Source: Flaccisagitta enflata
Taxonomy: Eukaryota > Chaetognatha > Sagittoidea > Aphragmophora
DNA: 64,000 bases
Reading direction: 5' to 3'
NCBI GenBank assembly: GCA_965153355.1
Contig: OZ231127.1
Coordinates: 9,486,001 to 9,550,000, forward strand
Part shown: positions 9,913 through 19,609 of the stretch, in pieces
Layout of the letters: the number at the start of each line of letters is the position of its first letter
Numbering within the stretch: the stretch's first letter is position 1
Program-made: the position numbers and the translations under genes
Notes under the pieces: model-generated
What the model saw: the letters and a program-made list of their open reading frames with translations, nothing else
Database searches by the model: none
Told to the model about the DNA's origin: nothing

Positions 9913-9942
9913 CTACAACAACAACAACAACAACATTTTACA
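9817..9942 (+). repeat. (CAA)n tract in 3'UTR, copy A
   Basis: About 40 CAA triplets with one CTA interruption, 340 bp past the stop codon and upstream of the poly(A) signal, so probably transcribed. Copy B carries the homologous tract at 56110-56235 with different interruptions. Confidence 0.95.
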
Positions 9943-10302
9943 AGGTTACAGGGAATCAAATTCAAAGGTCCGGTCCTGACGGGTTTCTCATGCATGTTGT
10001 TGTTTCATATTTACCCCCCTCGTCCAACCCTTTTAATCCCCAACCCCCATCCCTCCCTTCCAATCTAACCCCCACTCCGCCACTATTTATCCCCTGGCAA
10101 ATTGTTCGTGTTTCCTCCATGAACCCCCATCATCCCTTAAATCCCTCGTATTCAACATTTCCTCATGCTTAAATCTAAAATGTGCCTTTTTATTGGAGAA
10201 AAAAAAAAAACAAACAAAACAACCAACATCATACAAACAAACTTTCGAATCTTTCGCGTATTACAATACCATATGTCATTTCATTAAATTATTCTTATTG
10301 CT

Positions 10303-10308
10303 AATAAA
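10303..10308 (+). other. Candidate poly(A) signal AATAAA, copy A
   Basis: A canonical hexamer in GCTAATAAAGCC, about 825 bp after the stop codon, followed by a T-rich segment (10327-10340). It is conserved at 56599-56604. It is the first such hexamer after the CAA tract; earlier or later sites are possible. Confidence 0.5.
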
Positions 10309-11257
10309 GCCTATCAATTGAATGATTGTTCTTTTCAATGTACCGTGAATTACATAATAATTATTAGACATTGAAAATGAGCCTAGTTGAAAACGTTGAC
10401 ATCATATCTTCGGACTTTATTAATGGCTGTAGTTTAGTTGTGGCATACAAATGCCTCTGTTTCACTCTTTTATTTAGTTTGTGTGAATTTGAAATCATTT
10501 TAACTTTGAACTTTTAGTAACTTTTAGTAAAAAGTATCAACCATTATCACTAATGATTCTAATCAGACTTTGGGCGTTGAAATGTCCCTTAAAACTTGAA
10601 AATCCAGACCTTAAAGATTGTTATTTACGTTTTTTAGAGTTTTATAATTATCTTCAACTTATAAGTGGTAATGCTATGAGTTTGGTTTTATCATTTTTCC
10701 CGGGTTCACATTCTTTCTCAATTGAAAACAGAGTCAACCCAACGATTGTTTTTAACCCTTTTCATTCTTGTTCTGATTACCAAACTTTTTTTTCTCCATT
10801 TTTTCACTTTCGTTTTTGAAGAAAATTTAGAAAAAATCCCATTCCCTTGACTGTCTCATCACTTATGAGTTTGTTGGTTTGTCCTTCTCGATATAGTGAG
10901 TCTTGAATCATAATTTATACATTTATATATTTTTCTCACAGTGAACTCTCTGTTTTCATTTCGACATAAAGATGACAAAGAGAGTTAAAAAAAAGATTAT
11001 TCTGCTAAAAATAAAACTGAAAAAAAAACATGATCACGCACATAGTTTCATTCAATTACTATTTCTAGAATTTTGAGATAGCTAAGTAAAATTGAAATAA
11101 AAAAAAAAAAAGAATAAAGGCGAAAATAACTTCGATCGCTTAAAATAGTTCATGCAGATTGACTTATATTTTTGAGATGTAGGATAGGCTTGGAAAACCG
11201 CGGATCGGTGGTTAAATTGTTAATGGATGAAAAGGAATCAAGTTGAAGAAAGAAAAA
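10309..11257. other. No gene seen; duplicated downstream flank
   Basis: AT-rich sequence conserved in copy B (56605-57550). A short plus-strand open stretch near 10553-10819 is open in both copies, but its start differs and its composition is ordinary translated AT-rich DNA; I do not call it a gene. Confidence 0.5.
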
Positions 11258-11627
11258 CAAGGCCAACACCTATAAGTCGCGTGCGAGACTTACAGACAAA
11301 GAATGACTTAGAATGACTTAGAATGACTTTCAATGACTTAGAATGACCTAAAATGACCAAAATTGACTTAAAATGACTAAAAAACCTTATGACCAAAAAT
11401 GACTTAAAATAACTTAAAATGACTCAGAATGACTTAAAATGACTTAGAATGACTCAAAATGACTTAGAATAACTATAAATGACTTTAAATAACTTAAAAT
11501 GGCCTAAGAGTTGACGATATAGTACAAAAAAGTAAAGTGTGACGGACCGACGGACGGACGGACGGACCGACGGACGGACGGACGGACGGACCGACAAAGC
11601 GGGTTGTAGAGTCGCGTGCACGCGACT
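11258..11627 (-). mobile_element. AGTCGCG-family element, complete, polymorphic between A and B
   Basis: On the minus strand: the perfect 18-bp palindrome (11610-11627), CTCTACAACCCGC, (CCGT)n, an AAGTCATTTT-type array, GTCTCGCACGCGACTTATAGG and the end GGCCTTG. Copy B lacks it: there, GAAAG is followed by ten A and then GAAAG. In A the A tract is split 5 + 6 around the element, so at most one base was added. Confidence 0.85.
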
Positions 11628-11812
11628 AAAAAAGAAAGAAAGACAAACAACACCGAGTTGTGGGAGTACGTGCAGGCCCAAAAAAACATTCGATGTGAAT
11701 ACAGGGAATTTGGGTTTGACTTTGGAATAGCAGATAGAAGAGATAGTGGATAGAAAGGAGAGTGACGGCAGATAGAAACAGGATAGAGATGTGAAAGAGA
11801 GAGGATAACAAG

Positions 11813-12280
11813 TCATCCAAGGATTGCACGTGGTCAGCGGTACCTGATGCCCTGCTTAGAGTTATTAGCTGAAGAAATAGAGTGAGCCCCAAAAGGCCGA
11901 TGTCCTGTAGGATACAGTGGTGAATTTCCTTACGTTCTGAGAGGGCATGTCTGAGGCCTTAGTAGCAATTTTCCATGATACTCGATAGGAATTTTGCATT
12001 TTTTCAACTTCTTGCCAATTTGCCATGTTATTCAATGGGAATTTTTCATTTTTTTTAGTTTTCATCACTTTTCTATGTTAATCAATGGGAAACATACATT
12101 TTTTTTCTAATTTTCCATGTTATTCAATGGTAAGTTTGCATTTTGTGAATTTCCCATGTTATTCAATAGAAATTTGAGGCTTGAGAAGCTTCAGGGGGGG
12201 GATGTAATGTCACTTGTATGTAATCGTTCACCCCTGTGTCCTACAGGACATCGGCCCTTTGGAGCTGCTGCCCAAAAAGG
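11813..12280 (-). mobile_element. GGGCAGCGG-family element with ATTCAATGG tandem core
   Basis: Minus strand 5' end at 12260-12280 (TTTTTGGGCAGCAGC and the GTCCTGTAGGAC hairpin). The inverse hairpin and GGCAGCGG-like block lie near 11885-11930, and the 3' end has GGTACCGCTGACCACGTGC. Instead of the 20-bp minisatellite, the core holds a roughly 60-bp repeat rich in TTTCCATGTTATTCAATGGG (about 11968-12175). Copy B keeps the 3' half only (57730-58033). Confidence 0.6.
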
Positions 12281-12286
12281 AGAATG

Positions 12287-12979
12287 AATAGTCGCAAAAG
12301 CGCAAGATGGTCAGCGGTACCCGTGCCCTGCCCAAGTAGGTTGTGCTTGAAGTTGAAGGGGAAGCAGGGCAGCGGCCCCGGAGGGATCGATGACATATGC
12401 TTTCACACATATGGGGAATTTTCTCTTCCTTCTCCTTCTCCTCCTCCTTCTCCTTCTCCTCCTCCTCCTCCATCCCTCCCCCGAGTCTTGAGGCACAAAT
12501 TCCAGTCTCGAGGCCCAAATTCCAGCCTGGAGGCCCAAATCCCAGCCTGGAGGCCCAAATCCCAACTTTGAGGCCCAAATCTTAGCCTGGAGGCCTAGAT
12601 CCCAACCTCGAGTTCCAAATCTTAGCCTCCAGGCAAAAATCTGGGCCTTTTTGCTAGGATTTGAAACTTGAGATTGAGTTTTGGGCCTCAACACTAGGAT
12701 TTGGGCCTCAAGACTAGGATTTGGGCCTCAAGGCTGGGATATGGGCCTTGAGGCTGGGAAATGGGCCTGGAGGCTGGGATATGGGCCTCAAGGCTGGGAT
12801 TTGGGCCTCAAGGCTGGGATTTGGGCCTCAAGGCTGGGATATGGGCCTCAAGGCTGGGATGTGGGTCTCATGGCTGGGATTTAGGCTTCGAGGCTGAGAT
12901 TTGAGGGGGAATAGAGGAGAAGGAGGAGAAGGAGGAGAAAATTCTCCATAGGTCATCGACCCCTCTGGGGCCGCTGCCT
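12287..12979 (-). mobile_element. GGGCAGCGG-family element with large minisatellite core
   Basis: Minus strand 5' end TAGGCAGCGGCCCCAGAGGG (12960-12979). The inverted partner (AGGGCAGCGGCCCCGGAGGG on +) is at about 12367-12386. The 3' end is ACCGCTGACCATCTTGCGC and TTTTGCGACTATT (12287-12325). It sits seven bases from the element at 11813-12280. Copy B retains only the 5' end and part of the core (58712-58998). Confidence 0.7.
12481..12905. repeat. 20-bp hairpin minisatellite with strand switch
   Basis: Units read GAGGCCCAAATCCCAGCCTG up to about 12640 and the reverse complement (GGCCTCAAGGCTGGGATATG type) from about 12685 to 12905. The array therefore forms a large imperfect inverted repeat in addition to the hairpin inside each unit. 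Confidence 0.75.
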
Positions 12980-12999
12980 AAAAACGATACAAAAAGCAA

Positions 13000-13165
13000 A
13001 GGGGAATAGAAAGAAGATAGAAAGAGCATAGAAAGAGGATAGAAAGGAATAAGAAAGAGAATACAAAGTGCATATGAAGAGGATAGAAAGGAGATAGAAG
13101 AAAGATACTAAGAGCATAGAAAGAGGATAGAAAGGAGATAGAAGGAAGATTTCAAAAGCATTTAG
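13000..13165 (+). repeat. Purine-rich GATAGAAAGRA tandem repeat
   Basis: Units of about 14-29 bp around AGGATAGAAAGGAGATAGAAG. They are duplicated at 59005-59165 in copy B with small changes. Open frames across it on the minus strand reflect the repeat. Confidence 0.8.
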
Positions 13166-13284
13166 AAATAGGATATGCTTGTCATGATTTTCAATGAAAA
13201 GGGAAGCGAATCTTCCGAACCAAGAATTACACATTCAGAAGACATACCTTCATTCAACTATTAAAGGTGCGGCTGCCTGAAAAG

Positions 13285-13601
13285 AAGAACACGTGTTTGA
13301 GTTTGAGTAATGACGAAGACAGTAAAGATAATGGAGTGTCATAAGGAGCGAGTCACTGTGGCTGCTTGGAAGACACGTGTTTGAGTAATGACGAAGACAG
13401 TAAAGATAATGGTGTCATAGTGAGTGATTTGCTGTGGCTGCTTAACAAACATGTATTTGAATAATGACAAAGACAATATAGATAATGGAGAGTCATAATG
13501 AGTTACTGTGGCTATCTGACAAAAATGTTTAAGTAATGATTAAGACAGTAAAGATAAAGTCATAATGAGTGAGTCACTGTGGCTATCTGGCAATCATGTA
13601 T
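13285..13601 (+). repeat. 84-bp satellite, left part
   Basis: Tandem units of about 80-90 bp containing GTGTTTGAGTAATGAC, AAAGACAGTAAAGATAATGG and GTTGCTGTGGCTGC. The array is continuous in copy B (59290-60215) but here is split by the hAT element; the right part is 14525-15135. Confidence 0.85.
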
Positions 13602-14524
13602 TCGAGTTAGAGATAGTCCGCCAGCGAATTTGGGGGTGTTCATCAACGGGGAATGAACGCATGTTGCTGAACAATTCCATAGAGCTGTTCATGAACGACT
13701 AAAAAGAGGCTCTTGACAAACGATTTTGTTCATGGAGGGCCCAAAAAGACATGTTCATGAACGACCATTCATTGAGGGGTAAAAAAAGCCGTTGCTGAAC
13801 AGGTAAAAAAAAGCACGCAACCAATGGTTTTGTTGGTGGAGTGAGTTTTTTACCTGTTCATGAAGAATGCTCATCTGGCTTTTAAAGAACAGTAAAAAAA
13901 AACCCTTTTTTATAAACAGTTTTGAGCATCTAGTTTGATCTAACAAAAAATTCATTAAGGAAACTTTTTTGACTCTGTATGAATGGCTACAGATGAAGTG
14001 ATCTTGGGACTATGTTTATCGATATTGCTTTTTGGCTGTTCATGAACAGCAAAATTTCATTGAGTGGATAAAAAATCATGTGAATGAGTGAACCTATTAT
14101 GGGCACATATGAAAGAGATATTTTTGTCATAAATGGATTGGACTTTACACTATCTTCATAATTTTTAAACCATAAATGATGCTTATCTGGCTGTTTATGA
14201 AATACCAAATTTTACCTTTTGATGAACAGTTTTGTTCATTGAGTAGATGAATGTAACAGTGAAGACTGAAGATAATACACATTGGGTATGAAGATATTTT
14301 GTCATAAGTGGAGTTAATTTCCACTTCACCAACAAAATTATTGGTAGAGTGGATTTTTTAGCCGTTCATGAACGCGCTTTTTATAGCCCTCTCTGAACAA
14401 AATCGTTTGCCAAAGGTCTTTTTCATTGTGTTCATCAACACCTCTAAAACATTGTTGCTAAACAGGCGTTCATTCCCCGTTGCTGAACGCACCCAAATTC
14501 GCTGGCGGACTACCTGTCGAGTTA
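13602..14524. mobile_element. hAT-type non-autonomous element with 8-bp target duplication
   Basis: The element proper is 13610-14516. Its right end is GGCGGACTACCTG, and the left end GAGATAGTCCGCC is the matching inverse with two changes; similarity between inverted ends continues for about 60 bp. TCGAGTTA flanks it on both sides (13602-13609, 14517-14524). Copy B has a single TCAAGTTA at the homologous point (59606-59613), confirming the empty site. The 907-bp interior has many GTTCATGAAC palindromes and no transposase frame. Confidence 0.9.
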
Positions 14525-15135
14525 AGGCAGAGACAGTAAAAATAATGGAGTTTCACTGCAAGTGAGTTGTACCGTTGCTGCCTCCTAAACATGTATTGGA
14601 TTAATGACAAAGACAGTAAAGATAATGGAGTGTCATGGTAAACAAGTTGCTGTGGCTATCACACAAACATGTGTTTGAGTAATGACAAAGACAGTAAAGA
14701 TAATGAAGTGTCACAGCAAGCGAGTTGTACTGTTGCTGCCAGATAAACATGTATTGGAGTAAAGATTGAACAGAGTCAGAGTAAACAAGTTGCTGTGGCT
14801 GCTTAACTAACATGTGTTTGAGTAAAGACAAAGACAGAAAAGATAATTGAATGTCACAGCAAGCGAGTGTGTTGGAGTAATGACAAAGGCAGTAAAGATA
14901 ATGGATAGTCATTGTGAGCAAGTTGCTGTGGCTGCCTGAAAAAAACATGTTTGAGAAAAGCTAAAAGACAGTAATGATAATGGAGTGTCATTGAAGTGAG
15001 TTGCAATACCTGCTTGACAAACATGTGTTTGAGTAATTGTGAAGACATTAAGGATAATGAAGAGTCATTGTGAGCAAGCTACTGTGGCTGCTTGACGCAC
15101 AAATGTTTGAGTAATGACAAAGACATTAAAGCAAG
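14525..15135 (+). repeat. 84-bp satellite, right part
   Basis: Seven or eight degenerate units of the same satellite as 13285-13601, resuming exactly after the hAT target duplication. It ends where an AGTCGCG-type 3' tail begins. Confidence 0.85.
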
Positions 15136-15156
15136 CGAGTGACCTTCTTCATCACT

Positions 15157-15210
15157 GCCCCTCCCCACCCGCACGCGGCCGGGATAACCGTCTCTCCGGG
15201 CTGGTATGTT
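15157..15210 (+). mobile_element. Diverged AGTCGCG-family 3' tail
   Basis: CACTGCCCCTCCCCACCC, then GCACGCGGCCGGGATAACCG and TCTCCGGGCTGG resemble the standard tail (CCTGCCCACCC, GCACGCGACTAGGGTAGCCG, TATCCGGCCTTG). Copies are at about 21142 and 60236. No 5' end is present. Confidence 0.5.
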
Positions 15211-15332
15211 TTACATAATAGACTGTATGTCGCGGTTTGGCCAATGAGGGAATAAAATTTTCTGAGAATCGGGATCATGAAATTATGCTGACGTAAAAAA
15301 GGCGGAGACTGGCAAAGAAAAGTCTGGAGACA

Positions 15333-16221
15333 GACTTTGATTGGGATTTGATTTTTTTTACGGCAGCAATAATCTGCGTGATTTTGGGTCGCACATTTGG
15401 TCGTTCGCACGTTTGGTTGTTAGCACGTTTGGTCCTCGATCATTCTCTGCGTCTGCGCATTTCTTTTATCTGGAACTTCACAATCTAGTCATCGCACAGT
15501 AATTTATTGATTTTTTATTGATGTTTTAAACATTTATAGCATTATAGATATTATATTTTAGCATTTCTAGCATTTCTAACATTTTTAGCATTTTTTATAT
15601 CAAGGCTTACTCGCTTAACACTGGCTTCACACATGTTTTATTCCCTCGCGCATTCTCTTGCTTTACAAGTCTTTCATTCCCTCGCTCATAGGGTCTTTCT
15701 CAACCACATATCACTATGTCTTTTATCACAAAATTCAAATATTCATGAATTATATGTATATTTGTAGATCTTAAATTTCATTCTTCAACTTATGATAAAA
15801 TTGAAACATATTCCCAATAACAAGCAAATTAGCAAGACGTGTGATATATTCAAAATAATTATTATGATATAATATAGAAAATGAATTTTTCTTTTAATCA
15901 TTTAATTCTTTATTTCTAAACCATACAGACCATAGCGCCAAAGTGAGTTCAATCAATAAAGACTTTAATGAGATAAGCCACATTTCAAAAGTTGTATTTA
16001 CATCATAATCATAAGAGGAGCGAGGGAATAAAAAATGTGTGAAGCCAGTGTTAAGCGAGTAAGCCTTGAATAAGAATTGAGTTATATATGAAATGAGCCA
16101 GACGCAGAGAATGATCGAGGACCAAACGTGCTAACAACCAAACGTGCGAACGACCAAATGTGCAACCCAAAATCACGCAGATTATTGCTGCCGTAAAAAA
16201 AATCAAATCCCAATCAAAGTC
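15333..16221. repeat. Foldback structure with two pairs of inverted arms
   Basis: The outer arms 15333-15455 and 16099-16221 (123 bp) are inverted and nearly perfect; the inner arms 15601-15649 and 16020-16068 are also inverted. The interior is AT-rich without a frame. Copy B retains only the left outer and inner arms, joined by a 30-bp spacer that matches the right-hand spacer here. No convincing target duplication flanks it, so the class is open. Confidence 0.75.
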
Positions 16222-17844
16222 TTTCATTCCCTCGCTCATTCCCTTGCTCATTTTCCGGATATCGACACAAACTTTTTCAAGAACGATCAAAATGAGCAAA
16301 AGTGAAACAGTTTTTTGCGTTCTATTCTATATGACTCATACAACACATTGATTAACAGGAAACTACTTATTAAATTTTTTGACAATCAACTCCTAGATAT
16401 TTTCAGTGGCATATATGGTGATGGATACATATATGTCCTTCTTTATAACAGAGTAAACCAGATAAAACTGATCGTGGCATTTGTGTCGCTGTCCTTTAAA
16501 AGGAACTTTAATTACTAAATGTTTCAAATCCCCAATACCTAACCCTTATGCCCCAAGTTTCCAGTTTAAATATCTAGGAATTGAATGGAAAATAATGGTC
16601 GACAAATGACATTCTCTAAAGCCATATCTTCTTTTCCGCCTATAAATAGACCAGCAATGGTTTGTTTATTGATTTTTTCATGACCTTGTAACATATTTAC
16701 AAATCTAGCTAATTTTCTAGCCATAGAAAAAATAATCTAGCTAAATCTAGCGATTTTTGGGGCCCCAACTAGCGAATTTCGGTATACTGGAGTTCCCACG
16801 ACACCTCTTTTTCTCTCTTCCTTTCTTCCACCGACTATCTCGCAAGCGCGCTGTCCCCGGACGGGCATAATCCGCGGCTTTGCTACGAGGCTGCGGTGAA
16901 GACAGACTTACATGTTTCTCAAACTTCTTTGAGTGAGGGTGTGGGGTGTGTGAGGGTTGAAGCATGCTACAGCTAGAAGCCATACTTGACTCAAACACTT
17001 GATTTCTCATTGCTACCATCTGTTCACCAATTATTGAGATAAGATCAAACAACCGTCAAGTCCAAATGGAGAAATTTAACGGCATGCGGATTTTTCCACC
17101 CGAAAAAATCTTTGTTTTGCCCATGAATTTTACCTTTATTGCTTCAGGTAAAATCAAATAAGATAAAGAACAATAAAAATATTTCCTGTGCAAATCATTG
17201 CAAAATTACCAGGAAAACCTCCTCAACTTCAGATGCCTATTGAATCTATATAAAGAAAGATAACTGGATGCGGATTCCGCGGCTAAAAATCTTATGAAAA
17301 GTTCTTTAATATGCCCATGGATTTTGATTGATATCCTAAAAGTGAATCTGAATGTTTTTCTAAATTCAAACCATATCTAATTTCAAAAATTGACACCTAG
17401 GTTTTGTTAACTAGTGGTTAAGAGGTGATGATGTTGAAAATAAGCAACCAAACTAGGGCAGAATATAGAAACTGATGTGGAATTTACCAGGAAATACTTA
17501 CCTAATATCCAGTATCAAGTATTTGTATTGTTTCTCACCACAAAGATGAAGGATCTACAGTTGTAGCACTACTATTTCAATAATTGGTAAACAGTTGTTA
17601 TTCACTATCTAGTTGTAGACCATCTATCAGGTAATATATAAGGTTGTAACAAGGAATTCATGCATATTTTATGATTAAGTCATGGCTGCGTGACTGGTCT
17701 TATTCGCTCGGCAGATAAACCATGGCATATCTTGACCAAGTTGAAACTTTTTGACGGCAATCAGTACCCTATTTGAGCCCATTTTGCGTCAAAATTGTCC
17801 TACCTAACTATCATTTTAGGGAGCAGGGGCATTAGCGCATAAGG
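16222..17844. other. No gene seen; AT-rich with RCTAGCT motifs
   Basis: Up to 17380 this is part of the 3.8-kb duplication and partly matches 61860-62458 in copy B. AATCTAGCTA-type motifs cluster near 16700-16760. 17381-17844 is single-copy in this window and carries no recognisable feature. Confidence 0.5.
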
Positions 17845-17845
17845 G

Positions 17846-17889
<44 letters not shown>

Positions 17890-17891
17890 GC

Positions 17892-17937
<46 letters not shown>
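17845..17937 (+). repeat. (GTT)n microsatellite
   Basis: About 30 GTT triplets with one GCT interruption. It is absent from the homologous part of copy B. Confidence 0.95.
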
Positions 17938-18083
17938 AACCGGGGGAGTCAACCCGGTCGAGATGAGCATGAATCGGCATCTGATTTTCAGAGAGGCCAT
18001 GCGATCCACCACATTGGGCCATGCCACTGGATCATTTGGTGTAAGACTCCTGTCAATGTCATGTCAATGTATTGTCTGCTTCC

Positions 18084-18216
18084 ACCGTAAGGGGAGCTTT
18101 ATTTCAATCATAAAGACACGCTAAGCTAGCAATGCTACGTCTGATGAGGGAACGCAGACAGGGATCGATCCCGCGACCTTTGAAACCGTAACCACTCGGC
18201 CACCACGCGCCCCCGC
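18084..18216 (-). mobile_element. tRNA-derived SINE
   Basis: On the minus strand the head reads GCGCGTGGTGGCCGAGTGG, with A box TGGCCGAGTGG (18192-18202) and B box inside GGGATCGATCCC (18161-18172). A non-tRNA tail ending near CTCCCCTTACGG follows. The Leu/Ser-like head and the extra tail fit a SINE rather than a tRNA gene. Copies occur at 62791-62919 and, as the head only, at 62574-62610. Confidence 0.75.
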
Positions 18217-18375
18217 ATAAGGGAGTCCAATGATTGTCGGTGGTTCAGACAGATAGACTGACAGACGGACAGACGAACCGGACAGGTGAACCAAATGGAC
18301 GCAAAAACGGACAGACGGACGAACAGACATACAGATGGACCGACATCGACACGAGTATCAGACACGCAACTTCAA
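18217..18375 (-). repeat. GACGGACA-rich tract, possible distant AGTCGCG relative
   Basis: Degenerate ACAGACGG repeats end in ACACGCAACTT. On the minus strand this looks like an AGTTGCGTGT start followed by a (CTGT)n core, but the 18-bp palindrome is not preserved. It is duplicated at 62613-62770 and 62923-63080. Confidence 0.4.
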
Positions 18376-18803
18376 ACCAATTTCCACATATGAACCATGA
18401 GTCAACTCGATTGAAGCCATCGTTCATCGTATCGTCAACACTCCTCCTATCAAAACTTGACCCATAAAAAGGCAAAACTTTTTCCATAAATCATAAATTT
18501 CGAGTCTGGGTTTTTAAAGTCAGAAAACATATCCATAGCATGTTTTCAGAGATTCACCGCTTATATTTTCGATTTCGTGGCCGTGGGAAAGCAAAGGTCT
18601 CAGACAGTAAACAGACCTTACGCTTAAAAACGATCATCAAATTTGATTCAAAAATCTGATATGACACGAAATATTCCAGTCAAAGGCACCGCGAACACAA
18701 GTCATTAAAAAGTGCTAAAGTATTGTACAGGATTTTTTTTTTCAAGTCCTGTATTGAGGGAAGTACATCGTTATTTCATCGCTTTTATTTTTTTTTCGTT
18801 CAA

Positions 18804-19158
18804 CCATTCATTCATTCATTCATTCATTCATTCATACATTCATTCATTCATTCATTCATTCATTCATTCATTCATTCATTCATTCAATTATTCATTCATT
18901 CAATTATTCGTTCATTCATTCATTCATTCATTCATTCATTCATTCATTCATTCATTCATTCATTCATTCGTTCATTCTTTCATTCTTTCATTCATTCATT
19001 CATTCATTCATTCATTCATTCATTCATTCATTCATTCATTCATTCATTCTTTCATTCATTCATTCATTCATTCATTCATTCATTCATTAACTCATTCACT
19101 CATTCATTCATTCATTCATTCATTCAATCATTCATTCATTCATCAATTCATCATTCAA
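18804..19158 (+). repeat. (ATTC)n microsatellite
   Basis: About 355 bp of tetranucleotide repeat with point interruptions, matched by 63503-63862 in copy B. All long open frames here are repeat artefacts. Confidence 0.97.
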
Positions 19159-19429
19159 TGTTTTGAATATTGATTATGATTGGCTCTTCTCAATGAGGTT
19201 GACCCCGGATATTTGTTCAGGATGTTTGGTCAGGATGTTTGATCAGTGTCAATGACTCTAAAAATGACACTGGCCAGGATGAGGGAAGCGGGATGGTTTC
19301 GAGAAGGATACGAAATAAAAGGATGTTAAAGAAATAGAGGAACTTGTCGTCTAGAAATAGAACATGAAAACGGAGAAGCACAAGGCCGGATACACGGGCC
19401 AAGACGGTGCGACTGAGGTTATTCATCTT

Positions 19430-19609
19430 TAGACCTATTCCTAGCACTATGAGACCTATCTCTAGATCTTTGAAACCTATTCCTAGCTCTACCAGACCTA
19501 TCCCTAGCCCTATAAGACCTATCCCCAGCTCTACTAGACCTATCCCTAGCCCTATCAAACCTATCCCCAGCTCTATCAGACCTATCCTCAGCTCTATCAG
19601 ACCTATCCC
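19430..19609 (+). repeat. 21-bp tandem repeat
   Basis: About eight units of AGACCTATCCCTAGCYCTAT plus one base. It ends exactly at the left breakpoint of the duplicated hAT-containing unit, so it may have served in the joining. Confidence 0.8.

Larger units (their letters stand above)
13622..17380 (+). repeat. 3.8-kb direct duplication, copy 1 (partner 19610-23430)
   Basis: Near-identical to 19610-23430. The left breakpoint lies 12 bp inside the terminal repeat of the hAT element; the right breakpoint follows CCATATCTAA. The unit carries most of the hAT element, the right satellite arm, the foldback and a 1.2-kb AT-rich tail. It is not repeated in segmental copy B, so it postdates or is independent of the large duplication. 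Confidence 0.9.

Noticed and set aside
10553-10819. Small gene downstream of the phosphatase, conserved at 56869-57198
   Set aside because: Conservation is explained by the segmental duplication; start and end differ between copies, and composition is that of AT-rich non-coding DNA.
11454-11816. SVRPSVRP-type repeat proteins
   Set aside because: They arise from the (CCGT)n cores of AGTCGCG elements on either strand and have no independent support.
18121-18216. Functional tRNA gene on the minus strand
   Set aside because: A and B boxes are present, but the sequence continues into a SINE tail, exists in several copies including head-only ones, and no clean cloverleaf with matching acceptor stem was found.
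18712-19173. Long open frames translating as FIHSFIHS repeats (also near 34290 and 63412)
   Set aside because: Pure products of ATTC/AATG tetranucleotide tracts; a 4-bp repeat free of stops is open in all frames.
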